Shown here: positions 1 to 10,129 of the stretch, piece after piece
Position numbering within the stretch: position 1 is the first letter of the stretch
Layout: each line of letters opens with the position of its first letter
Assembly (NCBI GenBank): GCA_018064425.1
Contig: JAGHVF010000020.1
Location: 59,611 to 123,610, forward strand
Reading direction: 5' to 3'
Source: Candidatus Colinaster equi
GTDB taxonomy: Bacteria > Bacillota > Clostridia > Lachnospirales > Lachnospiraceae
DNA length: 64,000 nucleotides
Translations under genes and position numbers: made by a program
The notes under the pieces: model-generated
Told to the model about the DNA's origin: nothing
Database searches by the model: none
What the model saw: only the letters and a program-made list of their open reading frames with translations

Positions 1-1367
1 GTAATCAAAGAATCTATATAATCGTGCATCTTCTTATATTTTTCTTCAATTATGATGCGCTGCTTCGGTACTTCATATAATATCGTATACCACTCACTTG
101 CATCCGATACTTCAGGCTTTCTGGCAAGTCCTATCGGTGGCTCGTCATGATATTCCATCCAATCCAGATAATTTCCAAGGCTCATATCATAATCCCAACC
201 GGGACCGGCATAAAGTCTGTCATCAATGCCGTCACTGTCTTTATAGAAATATTCGCTTGACACTCCGGCATCATAATTTTTTGTAATCACGTTGACAAGA
301 TACTTGGCAGCAAAGGAACGCTCATCAATATAGTCATCGTACACCTGCATACCATACTGTTCATGCATATCAGCCGAATTGATAACTTCCTCGACTTCGT
401 TCATATACTCCGCCAAATACTCAATCTGTTCCTTGGAGCAATATCTTGGAGATGAAACAATAAAATGTTCATCCATATCTGTTATAAAACAGCTCTCGTT
501 TGTTGCATACTCTGTATCATATCTCTGCGCATATTCACGTTCAATAATATATCCGCCGGTAATGTCATCAGGATTGGTATCAAGATTCCATCCTTTCATC
601 TTTTCCGTCTCATATGTCTTGTATGATTCATAATTGGCATGGTCATACAGTTCATCCATTGACGCTTCCATATCGGTTATATTTACTCTTTCGCTACCGA
701 CATCAATGGTTGCCTTCAGATAATAATTGCCTGCGTAATCACCGTTCACATACAGATCGCAAAACCTTCCGGGATATGAATACGGTACGCCCGCTTTCTG
801 TTCCATATTAAAAGCTATATCATTCCGGACAAGTGTTGCATCACTGGCATTGGCATATAGCGCATATCCTGTTCCTGTTCCGAGTCCAAGTAGAGACACC
901 TCTTCTTTAAGAACAATTCTATATGGTTTCTTTTCCCAATTCATCCAACTGTAATTGCCTCTGCCGCCAAATTTCTTGATGCCGCCGGAATATACTCTGT
1001 TACCGTCCTCATCATATACTCGTATCTTCGCTCTTTCGGAATATTCCTTATCGGCAAGAATATCATCGAGCTTACCTGACTTTGTATCAATATATACTGT
1101 CGGAAGATTTGCCGAGTGCATCACAGTATACTGCACATTTTTTGCATTGGGTGACATACGTGTTATATTATCGTCTGCATATGAAGGCATAAAAAAGTAC
1201 ACTTTTCCATCTGACCAAAACGCATTGATTCTCTCGTCACCTACAGTAGCATACATATACTCAGTCTTCGAAAGTCCTCTGCTGTCTGCTACTCCCATCA
1301 CCATTATGCCTGTTATGGCCGCTATGATGATTAATATTCTGATACTCTTCTTTGTTTTCTCACCCAT
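1..1367 (-). CDS. CotH-like kinase family protein (C-terminus runs off the window)
   Basis: My reverse-strand translation starts MGEKTKKSIRILIIIAAITGIMVMGVADSRG and contains GGIKKFGGRGNYSWMNWEKKPYRIVLKEEVSLLG and DLYVNGDYAGNYYL, typical of the CotH family; open to window position 1. Overlaps the upstream gene's stop by ~37 bp. Confidence 0.75.
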   Translation of the reverse strand, partial: MGEKTKKSIRILIIIAAITGIMVMGVADSRGLSKTEYMYATVGDERINAFWSDGKVYFFMPSYADDNITRMSPNAKNVQYTVMHSANLPTVYIDTKSGKLDDILADKEYSERAKIRVYDEDGNRVYSGGIKKFGGRGNYSWMNWEKKPYRIVLKEEVSLLGLGTGTGYALYANASDATLVRNDIAFNMEQKAGVPYSYPGRFCDLYVNGDYAGNYYLKATIDVGSERVNITDMEASMDELYDHANYESYKTYETEKMKGWNLDTNPDDITGGYIIEREYAQRYDTEYATNESCFITDMDEHFIVSSPRYCSKEQIEYLAEYMNEVEEVINSADMHEQYGMQVYDDYIDERSFAAKYLVNVITKNYDAGVSSEYFYKDSDGIDDRLYAGPGWDYDMSLGNYLDWMEYHDEPPIGLARKPEVSDASEWYTILYEVPKQRIIIEEKYKKMHDYIDSLI

Positions 1368-4027
1368 GTATATGCTACCGCCAATATCACCAAAATAATT
1401 GCAACTATCGTAATGAAACTGCCTGCAATCATTCCTACCGGAATAAATATCATATCAATGTTGTATTCATCCGCATCTTCGGTGTAGGGAATATACATCA
1501 TTGAATCATAAACAGCTACAGGCTCTGTTATTCTACCGTTAACACGTATATGCCATCCTTCTTCATAAGGAATTGTCAAAAATACCCCGTCTGTTTTTTT
1601 ACCGGTTATGCTCAGATGCGATGAAGATAACTTACAAATATCTGCTCCGTTTTCGACAATCATATTATATGCAGCCTGCAAAGCGTTTATATCTTCTGTC
1701 ACAAATACCACATCTCCCAGTATTGCGTTCGGATCGTCAGAGTCAATTGTTACCTTTATACTATCACCCTTATCGTAGGTACCGAGATTCAATACTTTAA
1801 GGCATGAAGCATTACCATACGACGTAAGCAATTCATCGTTAACATATATGGCAAGGCTTTGATTATATCCCAGTATATTATCAACATACATATACAGGTT
1901 TCCTTCCGCCATGGTATTGATATAATATTCCGCAGCCATTTTGTCATTGGAAGAAATATCCTTCGTTGTAACACTTGCCTTTGTAAAAAGAGATACATCC
2001 TTATTACACAATCTCGAATAAATATCTTCCTGCAAATCAAACGGAGACATATCCGGCACATGTGTCATATTACTGTCGGCTTTTTTATCTGTCGATGATA
2101 TTTTGTTAAGATCATATCCGTTAACTCCAAGTGCAATCGGTAATGCCCACGGGTTACGATATGCAGATACCTCACCGTCAACACACTTCTCATATCCCTC
2201 ATGTACATCGTGCACACCATCGCTAAGAATATAACGTATACCTAAAAGACTGTCCGCCGTAGCGGTATTGTCATAGCCGTAATGAGTATATAATTCATCA
2301 TCATTAAAGCCTAATCTCTGCAAGAAATATCTGACATATATCATTCCGGCCGAACTGTAATGAGTTACACCGTTATACCCAAATTGCATGGCATCATTTT
2401 GCTGTCGCGGATTAAGATTCTCCATGCGGTAAAATGATGTATCCTCATTTGTCACCTTTTTCACTGTCGACTCTGTGGTTACAACCTTAGCACGATAATC
2501 CGACATATCTTCGTTATTCATCGACTGATATATATATGTATATCCGGCATTGGCACATAATTCACCTACCAGTACGGTCGCAGTCACCGCAAGTAACGCA
2601 ATCTCCAATCGTTTGATGGGTTGTCCGCATTTTCGAACCGCTATAAGGCTTACAATAATCAATGCATATACAGCCAACAATCCCCAATTAACCGCTATAG
2701 TATAAGTACTTATATGGTCATATCTTAATCTCAATACCTCATAAAAAATCACACCGATTATTACTGTCACACACGCAAGTGAAATATATGGATAGTATTT
2801 GAATCCATTATCTGTTGTGTCAGCACTGTCAAGATAATCAATGATGGTATCGTACGAGCACAATATCATTAAGAACACCCACATATATGCCTGTCTGTAA
2901 GGATGTCCTGACGGCTCCATTCCCGCATGCCAAAAGAGATTAAGTCCATCTATGCAAAAGGATGCAAGCAAAAATGCAGCAATTACACCCCTGCCGATTT
3001 TCTCTCTTGCAGGTATACGTCTTACAAAGAAATACAGTAATGCCAAGAACAGCATCAGCACACCGCAATATACTTGCGGCAGTCCGAATCTCGCCTCAAT
3101 ATAATCATATGACATTGTAGGCAGCTTTGATAAAACATCTCGAATAATAAGATTTTTGCCTGTCAATTCCAATCCGAGTTTCGTAATATCCTTAGGGCTG
3201 TTAGCCAATTCTATTGCGGTAGGTATGAGTACGAATGCGTCCAACATAACCGACACAATTGTCGCCGCCATAACTCTGAGAATCTGTCTGATCGGATGCT
3301 TATCATGTGATGCCCAAAGGCATTTTATTGTCCATAGTCCTACAAATATCAACACACCGTACGTAATATAGTAATTACATATAAGCATATATGCCAACAC
3401 AAATGTATATGGCAGCATTGAACAAAAATGATACTTCTTATCATCACACGCGCATTTCTTCAGCATATGCTCAAGTGCCCATATAATAATCGGGAGTAGC
3501 ATCACCACATCTATCCACATCATGTTCATGCTGTGTGCAAACAAAAAGCCTGACATTGCCCATGATATTGCGCAAATATCTGTAACAAGATAACGAATGT
3601 GACTATTCCTGCCACGATATCTTGATAATAAAAACGCATACATAATCATTGCCGATACAGCCAGTTTAATGCCTATCACCAGACTAACACCCATAGGCAA
3701 TAACTCATTGGGAAACGGAAGCAGCAACAGTAAAAACGGGCTGGAAATGTAATAGATATCAAATCCGCACATTGCAGATCCCAACGCTGTCGAAAACGAA
3801 TAGACCAAATTATTTTCGCCGTTCCATATGCTTTTCATATAAGCGTAGTAATCAATGTACTGGCGCTTCATGTCATACATCAAAAAAGTCTCATTGCCAA
3901 ACGGTGTAACGTGACATGCACAAAGTACAACAAGATATATGGCCAGTGTCAATACACCGGCCAAACACGCATATGCAATATTCAATTTACGTGTTCTGTT
4001 TATCTCACTTGTTTTATTCTTAACCAT
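1331..4027 (-). CDS. YfhO-like polytopic membrane protein
   Basis: 898-aa ORF; multiple TM segments; N-terminal PFGNETFLMYDMKRQYIDYYAYMKSIWNGENNLVYSFSTALGS pattern characteristic of YfhO family. Confidence 0.8.
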   Translation of the reverse strand: MVKNKTSEINRTRKLNIAYACLAGVLTLAIYLVVLCACHVTPFGNETFLMYDMKRQYIDYYAYMKSIWNGENNLVYSFSTALGSAMCGFDIYYISSPFLLLLLPFPNELLPMGVSLVIGIKLAVSAMIMYAFLLSRYRGRNSHIRYLVTDICAISWAMSGFLFAHSMNMMWIDVVMLLPIIIWALEHMLKKCACDDKKYHFCSMLPYTFVLAYMLICNYYITYGVLIFVGLWTIKCLWASHDKHPIRQILRVMAATIVSVMLDAFVLIPTAIELANSPKDITKLGLELTGKNLIIRDVLSKLPTMSYDYIEARFGLPQVYCGVLMLFLALLYFFVRRIPAREKIGRGVIAAFLLASFCIDGLNLFWHAGMEPSGHPYRQAYMWVFLMILCSYDTIIDYLDSADTTDNGFKYYPYISLACVTVIIGVIFYEVLRLRYDHISTYTIAVNWGLLAVYALIIVSLIAVRKCGQPIKRLEIALLAVTATVLVGELCANAGYTYIYQSMNNEDMSDYRAKVVTTESTVKKVTNEDTSFYRMENLNPRQQNDAMQFGYNGVTHYSSAGMIYVRYFLQRLGFNDDELYTHYGYDNTATADSLLGIRYILSDGVHDVHEGYEKCVDGEVSAYRNPWALPIALGVNGYDLNKISSTDKKADSNMTHVPDMSPFDLQEDIYSRLCNKDVSLFTKASVTTKDISSNDKMAAEYYINTMAEGNLYMYVDNILGYNQSLAIYVNDELLTSYGNASCLKVLNLGTYDKGDSIKVTIDSDDPNAILGDVVFVTEDINALQAAYNMIVENGADICKLSSSHLSITGKKTDGVFLTIPYEEGWHIRVNGRITEPVAVYDSMMYIPYTEDADEYNIDMIFIPVGMIAGSFITIVAIILVILAVAYTWVRKQRRVSEY

Positions 4028-5025
4028 ACTCTGTGAATCTTTCTTATTGTTCTCGGATTATATGACATCAATGTCAGATACAATCTGTTTTTCTTTGTTA
4101 ATAATCCGTTATGTTTGATGCTTTCTCTGTTATCCTTAATATATCTACATACATTCACATAGAACTCATTGGAGTCATTCATCTGTGAAATTGGAATATG
4201 TAACAGATAATCAAGTCTTTGATACAGTGCAAATCTTTTTGCATACTCTGCCATATCAGGCAAATATTCGGCCACTGCCTCTTCTACCCAGTCGGCATTA
4301 TCCACTATGTCGATAAATACACGGCTGAAATCTTCTTTATCTTTACGTCTGCTGTTACTACCGATTCTGTAAAAAACATGATATGCCTGCTTAGGCAAAA
4401 TCACATAACTGTCTACCTGCTTACCAATCTTATTGCCCTTATCATCAATCCCCAACAGCATTTGCATCAGCAAAAAGAAATCTTCATTCAATCGACCTTC
4501 CGGAAATGACCTGCCCTCAAACAGCTCTGCCTTGGTCAACCTGGTACAAAAGCTGCAATCTCCTCTGTGCATCAATAGTTCTTCTATCTGCTTTCGTCCG
4601 CTAATCATTAATTCTTCGGTTGGAGGAACACACACGTCGGGTAACTTATTGCCAAGTGCATCTATCTCGTCTCGTGATATCTGCGCCATCACAAGATTAT
4701 TCTCGCGTATTGCCTGCATCATAAGACTGACATAGTCGCTGTCAATATAGTCATCACTGTCTACGAATCCTATATATTCTCCCTTTGCTTTACTCAGTCC
4801 TAAGTTACGCGCACTTGATGACCCTCCGTTTTCCTTATGGAACACACGAATACGTTTATCGGTAGTCGCAAGCTCATCACATACATTACCGGTGCCATCG
4901 TTTGAACCGTCATCAACCAGTAATATTTCCAATTCATCATAATCCTGATTACATACACTCTCGACGCAACGAACCAAATATTCACGCTCAATATTATAGA
5001 TTGGAATAATAATCGATACTAACAT
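4000..5025 (-). CDS. Glycosyltransferase family 2
   Basis: VSIIIPIYNIEREYLVRCVESVCNQDYDELEILLVDDGSNDGTG ... FVDSDDYID; GT-A fold motifs. Confidence 0.9.
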   Translation of the reverse strand: MLVSIIIPIYNIEREYLVRCVESVCNQDYDELEILLVDDGSNDGTGNVCDELATTDKRIRVFHKENGGSSSARNLGLSKAKGEYIGFVDSDDYIDSDYVSLMMQAIRENNLVMAQISRDEIDALGNKLPDVCVPPTEELMISGRKQIEELLMHRGDCSFCTRLTKAELFEGRSFPEGRLNEDFFLLMQMLLGIDDKGNKIGKQVDSYVILPKQAYHVFYRIGSNSRRKDKEDFSRVFIDIVDNADWVEEAVAEYLPDMAEYAKRFALYQRLDYLLHIPISQMNDSNEFYVNVCRYIKDNRESIKHNGLLTKKNRLYLTLMSYNPRTIRKIHRVWLRIKQVR

Positions 5026-5047
5026 AATGTTATCCTTGTCTTATTCT

Positions 5048-6283
5048 CTATTCGCCTAAGCGACCACTTGCCCAAAAGTCAGGTTTTATCAATTCAGCTA
5101 CCGACAACGGTCCCTCGCTTGGCGGGCAGATATGACCATTGGTAATCTGATTGCACATGTCCATTACTCGATGCGCCGCAATCTCCGCATTCCAATTTGT
5201 GACAATGGTGTCATAAGCTGCACGTCCGTATTTTTCAATAAGCTGCGGATTCTCAAACAGAGTCACCACCTTGGCTTTCATATCATCATATTCACCCTTA
5301 TGATACAGCAGTCCGTTCTCTCCGTCTTTTATCAGAAAAGGCGCGGCTCCCGTTTCATCATTGGCAATCGGTACCAGTCCCGCATTCATGCCTTCGTTGA
5401 TTACTGCGCCCCATCCTTCAAGGAAATTGCTGGTAAAAATGTGGATGTGACATTTTTCCATTATATCCCTAACCTCGTTCGCCGACGCATAACCATGAAA
5501 CGTAATATAGTCTTCAATCATCTCATATTCGGCAGATTGTTTTAGTTCCTCTTCCATTTGACCACCGCCTATCATATGGATATGAAATCTATATCCCAGA
5601 TAGCACATATCAGCCGCCAGTCTTACCATATACTCGGGATGCTTGAGCGGAATAAAACGTCCGGCCCACACAATCTGTATATCTTTATCGGTAAGTGTCG
5701 GAGGCTCTATCGGAAGTTCTTCACTTGCATATATCTCTACCTGATTAAGCTTTTCCTTCTTCTCCCACAACCCGGCCACGTTCTCGTACCGCCTCGTTGC
5801 GGGAAAATATCCGAATTTGTACATTTTATTCTTATATGCACCAATTAACAAATAATCGGAAGCAACATATGCTCCGTTACACAATAAGTATACCGGTAGC
5901 TTACGCAAAGAAGTATGTGATTTATATTTGGCGATAAGGCCTTTGGGCGAAACAAATCTCCACTGACCTTCACGATATATTCGCTCGCTTATTCTAATTG
6001 CCGGTTTGCCACTACGCAGTCTGCTTCTTACAATTGACTCATCACGAATCCATCCAACAATCAACACATCGCAATTATCAATCAATTCCTGCGCTTTTGT
6101 AGGATTCTCATATGCATAGACAACGTATGGGCACGCTGTATCCGATGACCATCCCATTTGTTTACGCTCGTCGGACATCTCTTCCGTGGCAATAAATCTG
6201 AATGAATCGTCAATCGCATACATTGCATCGCAAAACGGTATCTGATGATGATTAATAAAATTTGATACAAATGTTATTTGCAT
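5048..6283 (-). CDS. Glycosyltransferase family 4
   Basis: C-terminal HIFTSNFLEGWGAVINEGMNAGLVPIANDETGAAPFLIKDGENGLLY (GT-B/GT4 motif). Confidence 0.85.
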   Translation of the reverse strand: MQITFVSNFINHHQIPFCDAMYAIDDSFRFIATEEMSDERKQMGWSSDTACPYVVYAYENPTKAQELIDNCDVLIVGWIRDESIVRSRLRSGKPAIRISERIYREGQWRFVSPKGLIAKYKSHTSLRKLPVYLLCNGAYVASDYLLIGAYKNKMYKFGYFPATRRYENVAGLWEKKEKLNQVEIYASEELPIEPPTLTDKDIQIVWAGRFIPLKHPEYMVRLAADMCYLGYRFHIHMIGGGQMEEELKQSAEYEMIEDYITFHGYASANEVRDIMEKCHIHIFTSNFLEGWGAVINEGMNAGLVPIANDETGAAPFLIKDGENGLLYHKGEYDDMKAKVVTLFENPQLIEKYGRAAYDTIVTNWNAEIAAHRVMDMCNQITNGHICPPSEGPLSVAELIKPDFWASGRLGE

Positions 6284-7575
6284 AATTCACCGTATATTTC
6301 CATTAATCTGTTATAGTTTCTATCCGCATCATGTGTGAAACATGCTCTGTTTAATGCAGCCGCACTTAAGCTAAGTGCTTTCGCATCATCGTCCCATATA
6401 GAACATATATCATCTGCAAGCCCCGATGTGTTACCTACTTCGAATAGTAAGCCCTCTTCCTCATCATTAATCATATCCGGTATACCACCTGTCCTGGTTG
6501 CAACCACCGGTACTCCCAAAAGCATTGCCTCACCCATTGAATTGGGAGAATTCTCTATCGAAGAAGCACATACATATGTATGGCACATAAGGTATTGTTC
6601 CTTCATCTGCGTAACATCAAGTCTGCCCAGAAAAGTTACTTTATCATGCAAATGATATGTATCCATAATGCTGTTTAGATACTTACCATATGTGCTTAAC
6701 TTTATTTTGCTCTTTAAAGTATCACGCTTTGCAACATTATTACCTGCTACAAATATGCGGGCATCCGGATATCTGTCAAGTATTCCGGGCATTGCCTCCA
6801 ACACCGTATGTAATCCCTTAAGCGGATAATCACCCTGACTTACAAATATTGTATGTCGGTTACACTCATTAAGATCCCATGTGCCGGAATAGAATTCTTC
6901 TCTCAAAGTCTCATTCATATGAAAATATCTGACGTTTGGATTGAACTTCTTACTGACACTCATGTCAAATGATGTTCTTCCCGTAACATTATCGGCAAGA
7001 GTCAATGCTTCTTTTTCATATTCGCCGCGCTCTAAGAACTTTGCTCTTGCAGCCGCAATATTATCCTTTTTCAAAATATCCCTAAATGTATAAGCATGCG
7101 TTATTTCGCTTGGAACATCAGCCGTGTAGACTTCACCGCATTTGTGTATTATGCCCTGCAAGCCGATTAGCAACCTCGGTGCCTCACCCTTGTCTAAAGA
7201 CATAGATTTAACGGTTCTGGCCATAGCAAGAGTATGTGGATATTCGGTGCCGAACACATGCACCACATCAGGCTTATAATCCTCTATTATCTCCAAAAAT
7301 CTTGCAGACATGGACAAACAATAATCTTCAGGTTTTTTAATATCTTCGTAAAATGAATATACGGGCACTTGCATTGTCTCAGTTAACATAACATCAGTGC
7401 GCTGTTCACTCTCTCTGTCTGCTACAGGATAGGCTATTGCAAGTGACACATCGTTATCCCCCTGCATCATCCGATTAAGTGCACCGGTTATCCAACCTTC
7501 CTTTACACTACCCTCCATATTCATTTTATCCGCAACCTGTTTTGGTAAAAACAGGCATAACCACAATACCTTCAT
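6274..7575 (-). CDS. Glycosyltransferase family 4
   Basis: MKVLWLCLFLPKQVADKMN start with upstream GAGG; CASSIENSPNSMGEAMLLGVPVVATRTGGIPDMINDEEEGLLF. Confidence 0.85.
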   Translation of the reverse strand: MKVLWLCLFLPKQVADKMNMEGSVKEGWITGALNRMMQGDNDVSLAIAYPVADRESEQRTDVMLTETMQVPVYSFYEDIKKPEDYCLSMSARFLEIIEDYKPDVVHVFGTEYPHTLAMARTVKSMSLDKGEAPRLLIGLQGIIHKCGEVYTADVPSEITHAYTFRDILKKDNIAAARAKFLERGEYEKEALTLADNVTGRTSFDMSVSKKFNPNVRYFHMNETLREEFYSGTWDLNECNRHTIFVSQGDYPLKGLHTVLEAMPGILDRYPDARIFVAGNNVAKRDTLKSKIKLSTYGKYLNSIMDTYHLHDKVTFLGRLDVTQMKEQYLMCHTYVCASSIENSPNSMGEAMLLGVPVVATRTGGIPDMINDEEEGLLFEVGNTSGLADDICSIWDDDAKALSLSAAALNRACFTHDADRNYNRLMEIYGELCK

Positions 7576-7597
7576 AACTATCCTCTGTTTTACGATA

Positions 7598-9250
7598 TTA
7601 CATCTCAATTACTTTGGAAGCTCGATTAAGTGCATCATCAATATGAGCACAGAAATTTTCTTCACCGACTTTTTGTATAAAGTCACTCTTTTGCATTGTT
7701 TTGTAAGGCTGTTCATTAACATGTGAAAAAATCAAAGTTACACCTTTTTTCACACATTTTTCATATAACACTTCAAGTGAATGCATTGCCGTAGCATCAA
7801 GTGCCGGAACACCACGCATACGGATAACCAATGCTTTCGTATAATCCTTCGTTGTAATCTCTGCGATTCTGTCAGATGCACCGAAGAACATCGGTCCGCA
7901 TATTTCATATACACGTACCTGCTTTGGTACTTCTCTAATCTCAATTCTGTCAGGATCGTCTTCATCATCGAAATACTTCCAGCCCTTTATCTCAGACTCA
8001 TCACTCATTCGTTTCATGAAGAGTACGCAAGCTGCAATCATACCAATCTCGATAGCAACAACAAGATCAAATACAACAGTAAGAATGAAGGTCGCAATAA
8101 GTACCGCAGAATCACTCTTAGGCGCTGTCTTACACAAATGAGCAAATGTCTTATAACCGCACATATTATATGCAACAATAAATAGAATGGCTGCAATCGT
8201 CGGCATAGGAATAAGCGCTGCATATGGCATCAATACAACAAGTACCAATATTAACACTACGGAATGAACCATTCCCGCTATAGGTGTACGACCACCGTTC
8301 TTGATATTAGCTGCAGTTCTTGCAATAGCACCGGTAGCCGGAATTCCGCCAAAAAGTGCTGAACCGATATTGCCGGCACCCTGTGCAATAAGTTCCATAT
8401 TAGAACGATGCTTAGATGCAATCATACTATCGGCAACTACACATGACAGCAATGATTCAATCGCCGCCAATATAGCTATCGTCACACCATCCGACAATTC
8501 CGAAGTAATCACATCAAATGTAATATGCGGTATTGTCGGCATAGGCAACCCTGCCTTGATTGTGTACAAATCTCCGATAGTATTACACTTTATCGGAAGG
8601 AATTTCACAATAAGCACACCAACAATTACGGCAATCAAAGAGCCCGGTATCTTCTCACAAATATGTGGCCATATAATCAAAATAGCCAATGAGATAACAC
8701 CGACAATAAGTGCATTTACATTTACAGTCTCGAAATTCGTGACAAGTGCTTTAATCTTTGCCATCGAATCAATAGGCTTTGCGCCGTCCAAATATGTCAC
8801 ACCGAAAAAGTCTTTTAACTGACCTATAACAATAGTTACCGCAATACCTGCCGTAAAACCTGTGGTAATAGTGTACGGAATAAATTTAATCAGACTTCCC
8901 AGTCTGCAAAATCCCATAACAATCAGTAAAATACCGGCAATAATTGTTGCAACAATCAAACCGTCCATACCGTTACGTGCCACAATTCCTGCTACTATTG
9001 TAGCAAATGCTGCTGTCGGTCCCGCAATCTGTACACGGCTGCCTCCCAAAAAGGAAATAATGAATCCGGCTACAATCGCAGTATAAATACCTTCTTCCGG
9101 ACCCACACCTGATGCAAGTGCAAGAGCAATAGATAACGGCAACGCTATAATCGCCACAATCACTCCCGATATGACATCAGTAATAAGCTGTTTTTTCGTG
9201 TAACCTTTCATTACACTAAACAGCTTCGGTTTAAGTTTCTCTTTATTCAT
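7598..9250 (-). CDS. SulP family inorganic anion transporter with C-terminal STAS domain
   Basis: DVISGVIVAIIALPLSIALALASGVGPEEGIYTAIVAGFIISFLGGSRVQIAGPTAAF; STAS-like C-terminus with RGVPALDATAMHSLEVLYEKC. Confidence 0.92.
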   Translation of the reverse strand: MNKEKLKPKLFSVMKGYTKKQLITDVISGVIVAIIALPLSIALALASGVGPEEGIYTAIVAGFIISFLGGSRVQIAGPTAAFATIVAGIVARNGMDGLIVATIIAGILLIVMGFCRLGSLIKFIPYTITTGFTAGIAVTIVIGQLKDFFGVTYLDGAKPIDSMAKIKALVTNFETVNVNALIVGVISLAILIIWPHICEKIPGSLIAVIVGVLIVKFLPIKCNTIGDLYTIKAGLPMPTIPHITFDVITSELSDGVTIAILAAIESLLSCVVADSMIASKHRSNMELIAQGAGNIGSALFGGIPATGAIARTAANIKNGGRTPIAGMVHSVVLILVLVVLMPYAALIPMPTIAAILFIVAYNMCGYKTFAHLCKTAPKSDSAVLIATFILTVVFDLVVAIEIGMIAACVLFMKRMSDESEIKGWKYFDDEDDPDRIEIREVPKQVRVYEICGPMFFGASDRIAEITTKDYTKALVIRMRGVPALDATAMHSLEVLYEKCVKKGVTLIFSHVNEQPYKTMQKSDFIQKVGEENFCAHIDDALNRASKVIEM

Positions 9251-9275
9251 AATATCCTCCTCATAAGACGGATAT

Positions 9276-10121
9276 CTATCGTTTCAAACGATAAACACTC
9301 GACTTTAACTTATTATATACACCCGACAATTTGGGGTTTTCAGCTATCATAGTTCTTAGCTTAGCACCGCTTAGCAGCATTATCCACCTATAATATGTAG
9401 CCTTACTTCCCATATATTTACCGGTTATATCTCTGTGCTCGGCTGCAGACTTCTTTCTGTTCTCCGCCGTCTCCGAAAAACCACCACCTTCATAATCGCA
9501 TACCACTACATCCATATAATGCACATTTGCATTACGCTTATAACAGCAATACAGAAAATGTTCATAATCGGCTCTCACTCGATACGTCGTAATATATGCT
9601 CTGTCGGCAAACAATCCAATGTCATAAAAACATACTTGATGACAAGGCACGTTACGATACAGTGCAAATTCATTAAGCTTCGGACATGACATCACTGTCG
9701 TTTTTGTTAACAGATTATATTGATTACCATAATATATTCCGGATGCAAGTTGCTTTCCGTCAATCAGCTCAGCTACTTTTTGCAGTACATCCTTATCATG
9801 AAAAACATCGCCGCAATTAAGGAACTGTACATATGTACATTCCTCCTGCCCATACAAATCATTGGCAGTGTGCACGGCCTGATTCATTGCATCATATATT
9901 CCCGTATCCTTACAACCAATGATAGTAGTTCTGTCTGTCCTGCCATCAATATCAAAATATCCGTCACGCTTAAGCGACTTTAGCGAATCATCAGTCGAAC
10001 CACCGTCTTTTATTATTACTCTCGTAAACGGATAAGTTTGCTCATATATACTGTTCAATGTTTCTTTCAGTTTGTCTCCGGAATTGAGACAGACCACAAT
10101 AATAACAAACTTTATTTTCAT
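9276..10121 (-). CDS. Glycosyltransferase family 2
   Basis: FVIIVVCLNSGDKLKETLNSIYEQTYPFTRVIIKDGGSTDDSL; GAGG upstream of ATG at 10121. Confidence 0.88.
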   Translation of the reverse strand: MKIKFVIIVVCLNSGDKLKETLNSIYEQTYPFTRVIIKDGGSTDDSLKSLKRDGYFDIDGRTDRTTIIGCKDTGIYDAMNQAVHTANDLYGQEECTYVQFLNCGDVFHDKDVLQKVAELIDGKQLASGIYYGNQYNLLTKTTVMSCPKLNEFALYRNVPCHQVCFYDIGLFADRAYITTYRVRADYEHFLYCCYKRNANVHYMDVVVCDYEGGGFSETAENRKKSAAEHRDITGKYMGSKATYYRWIMLLSGAKLRTMIAENPKLSGVYNKLKSSVYRLKR

Positions 10122-10129
10122 ATTTTTCC

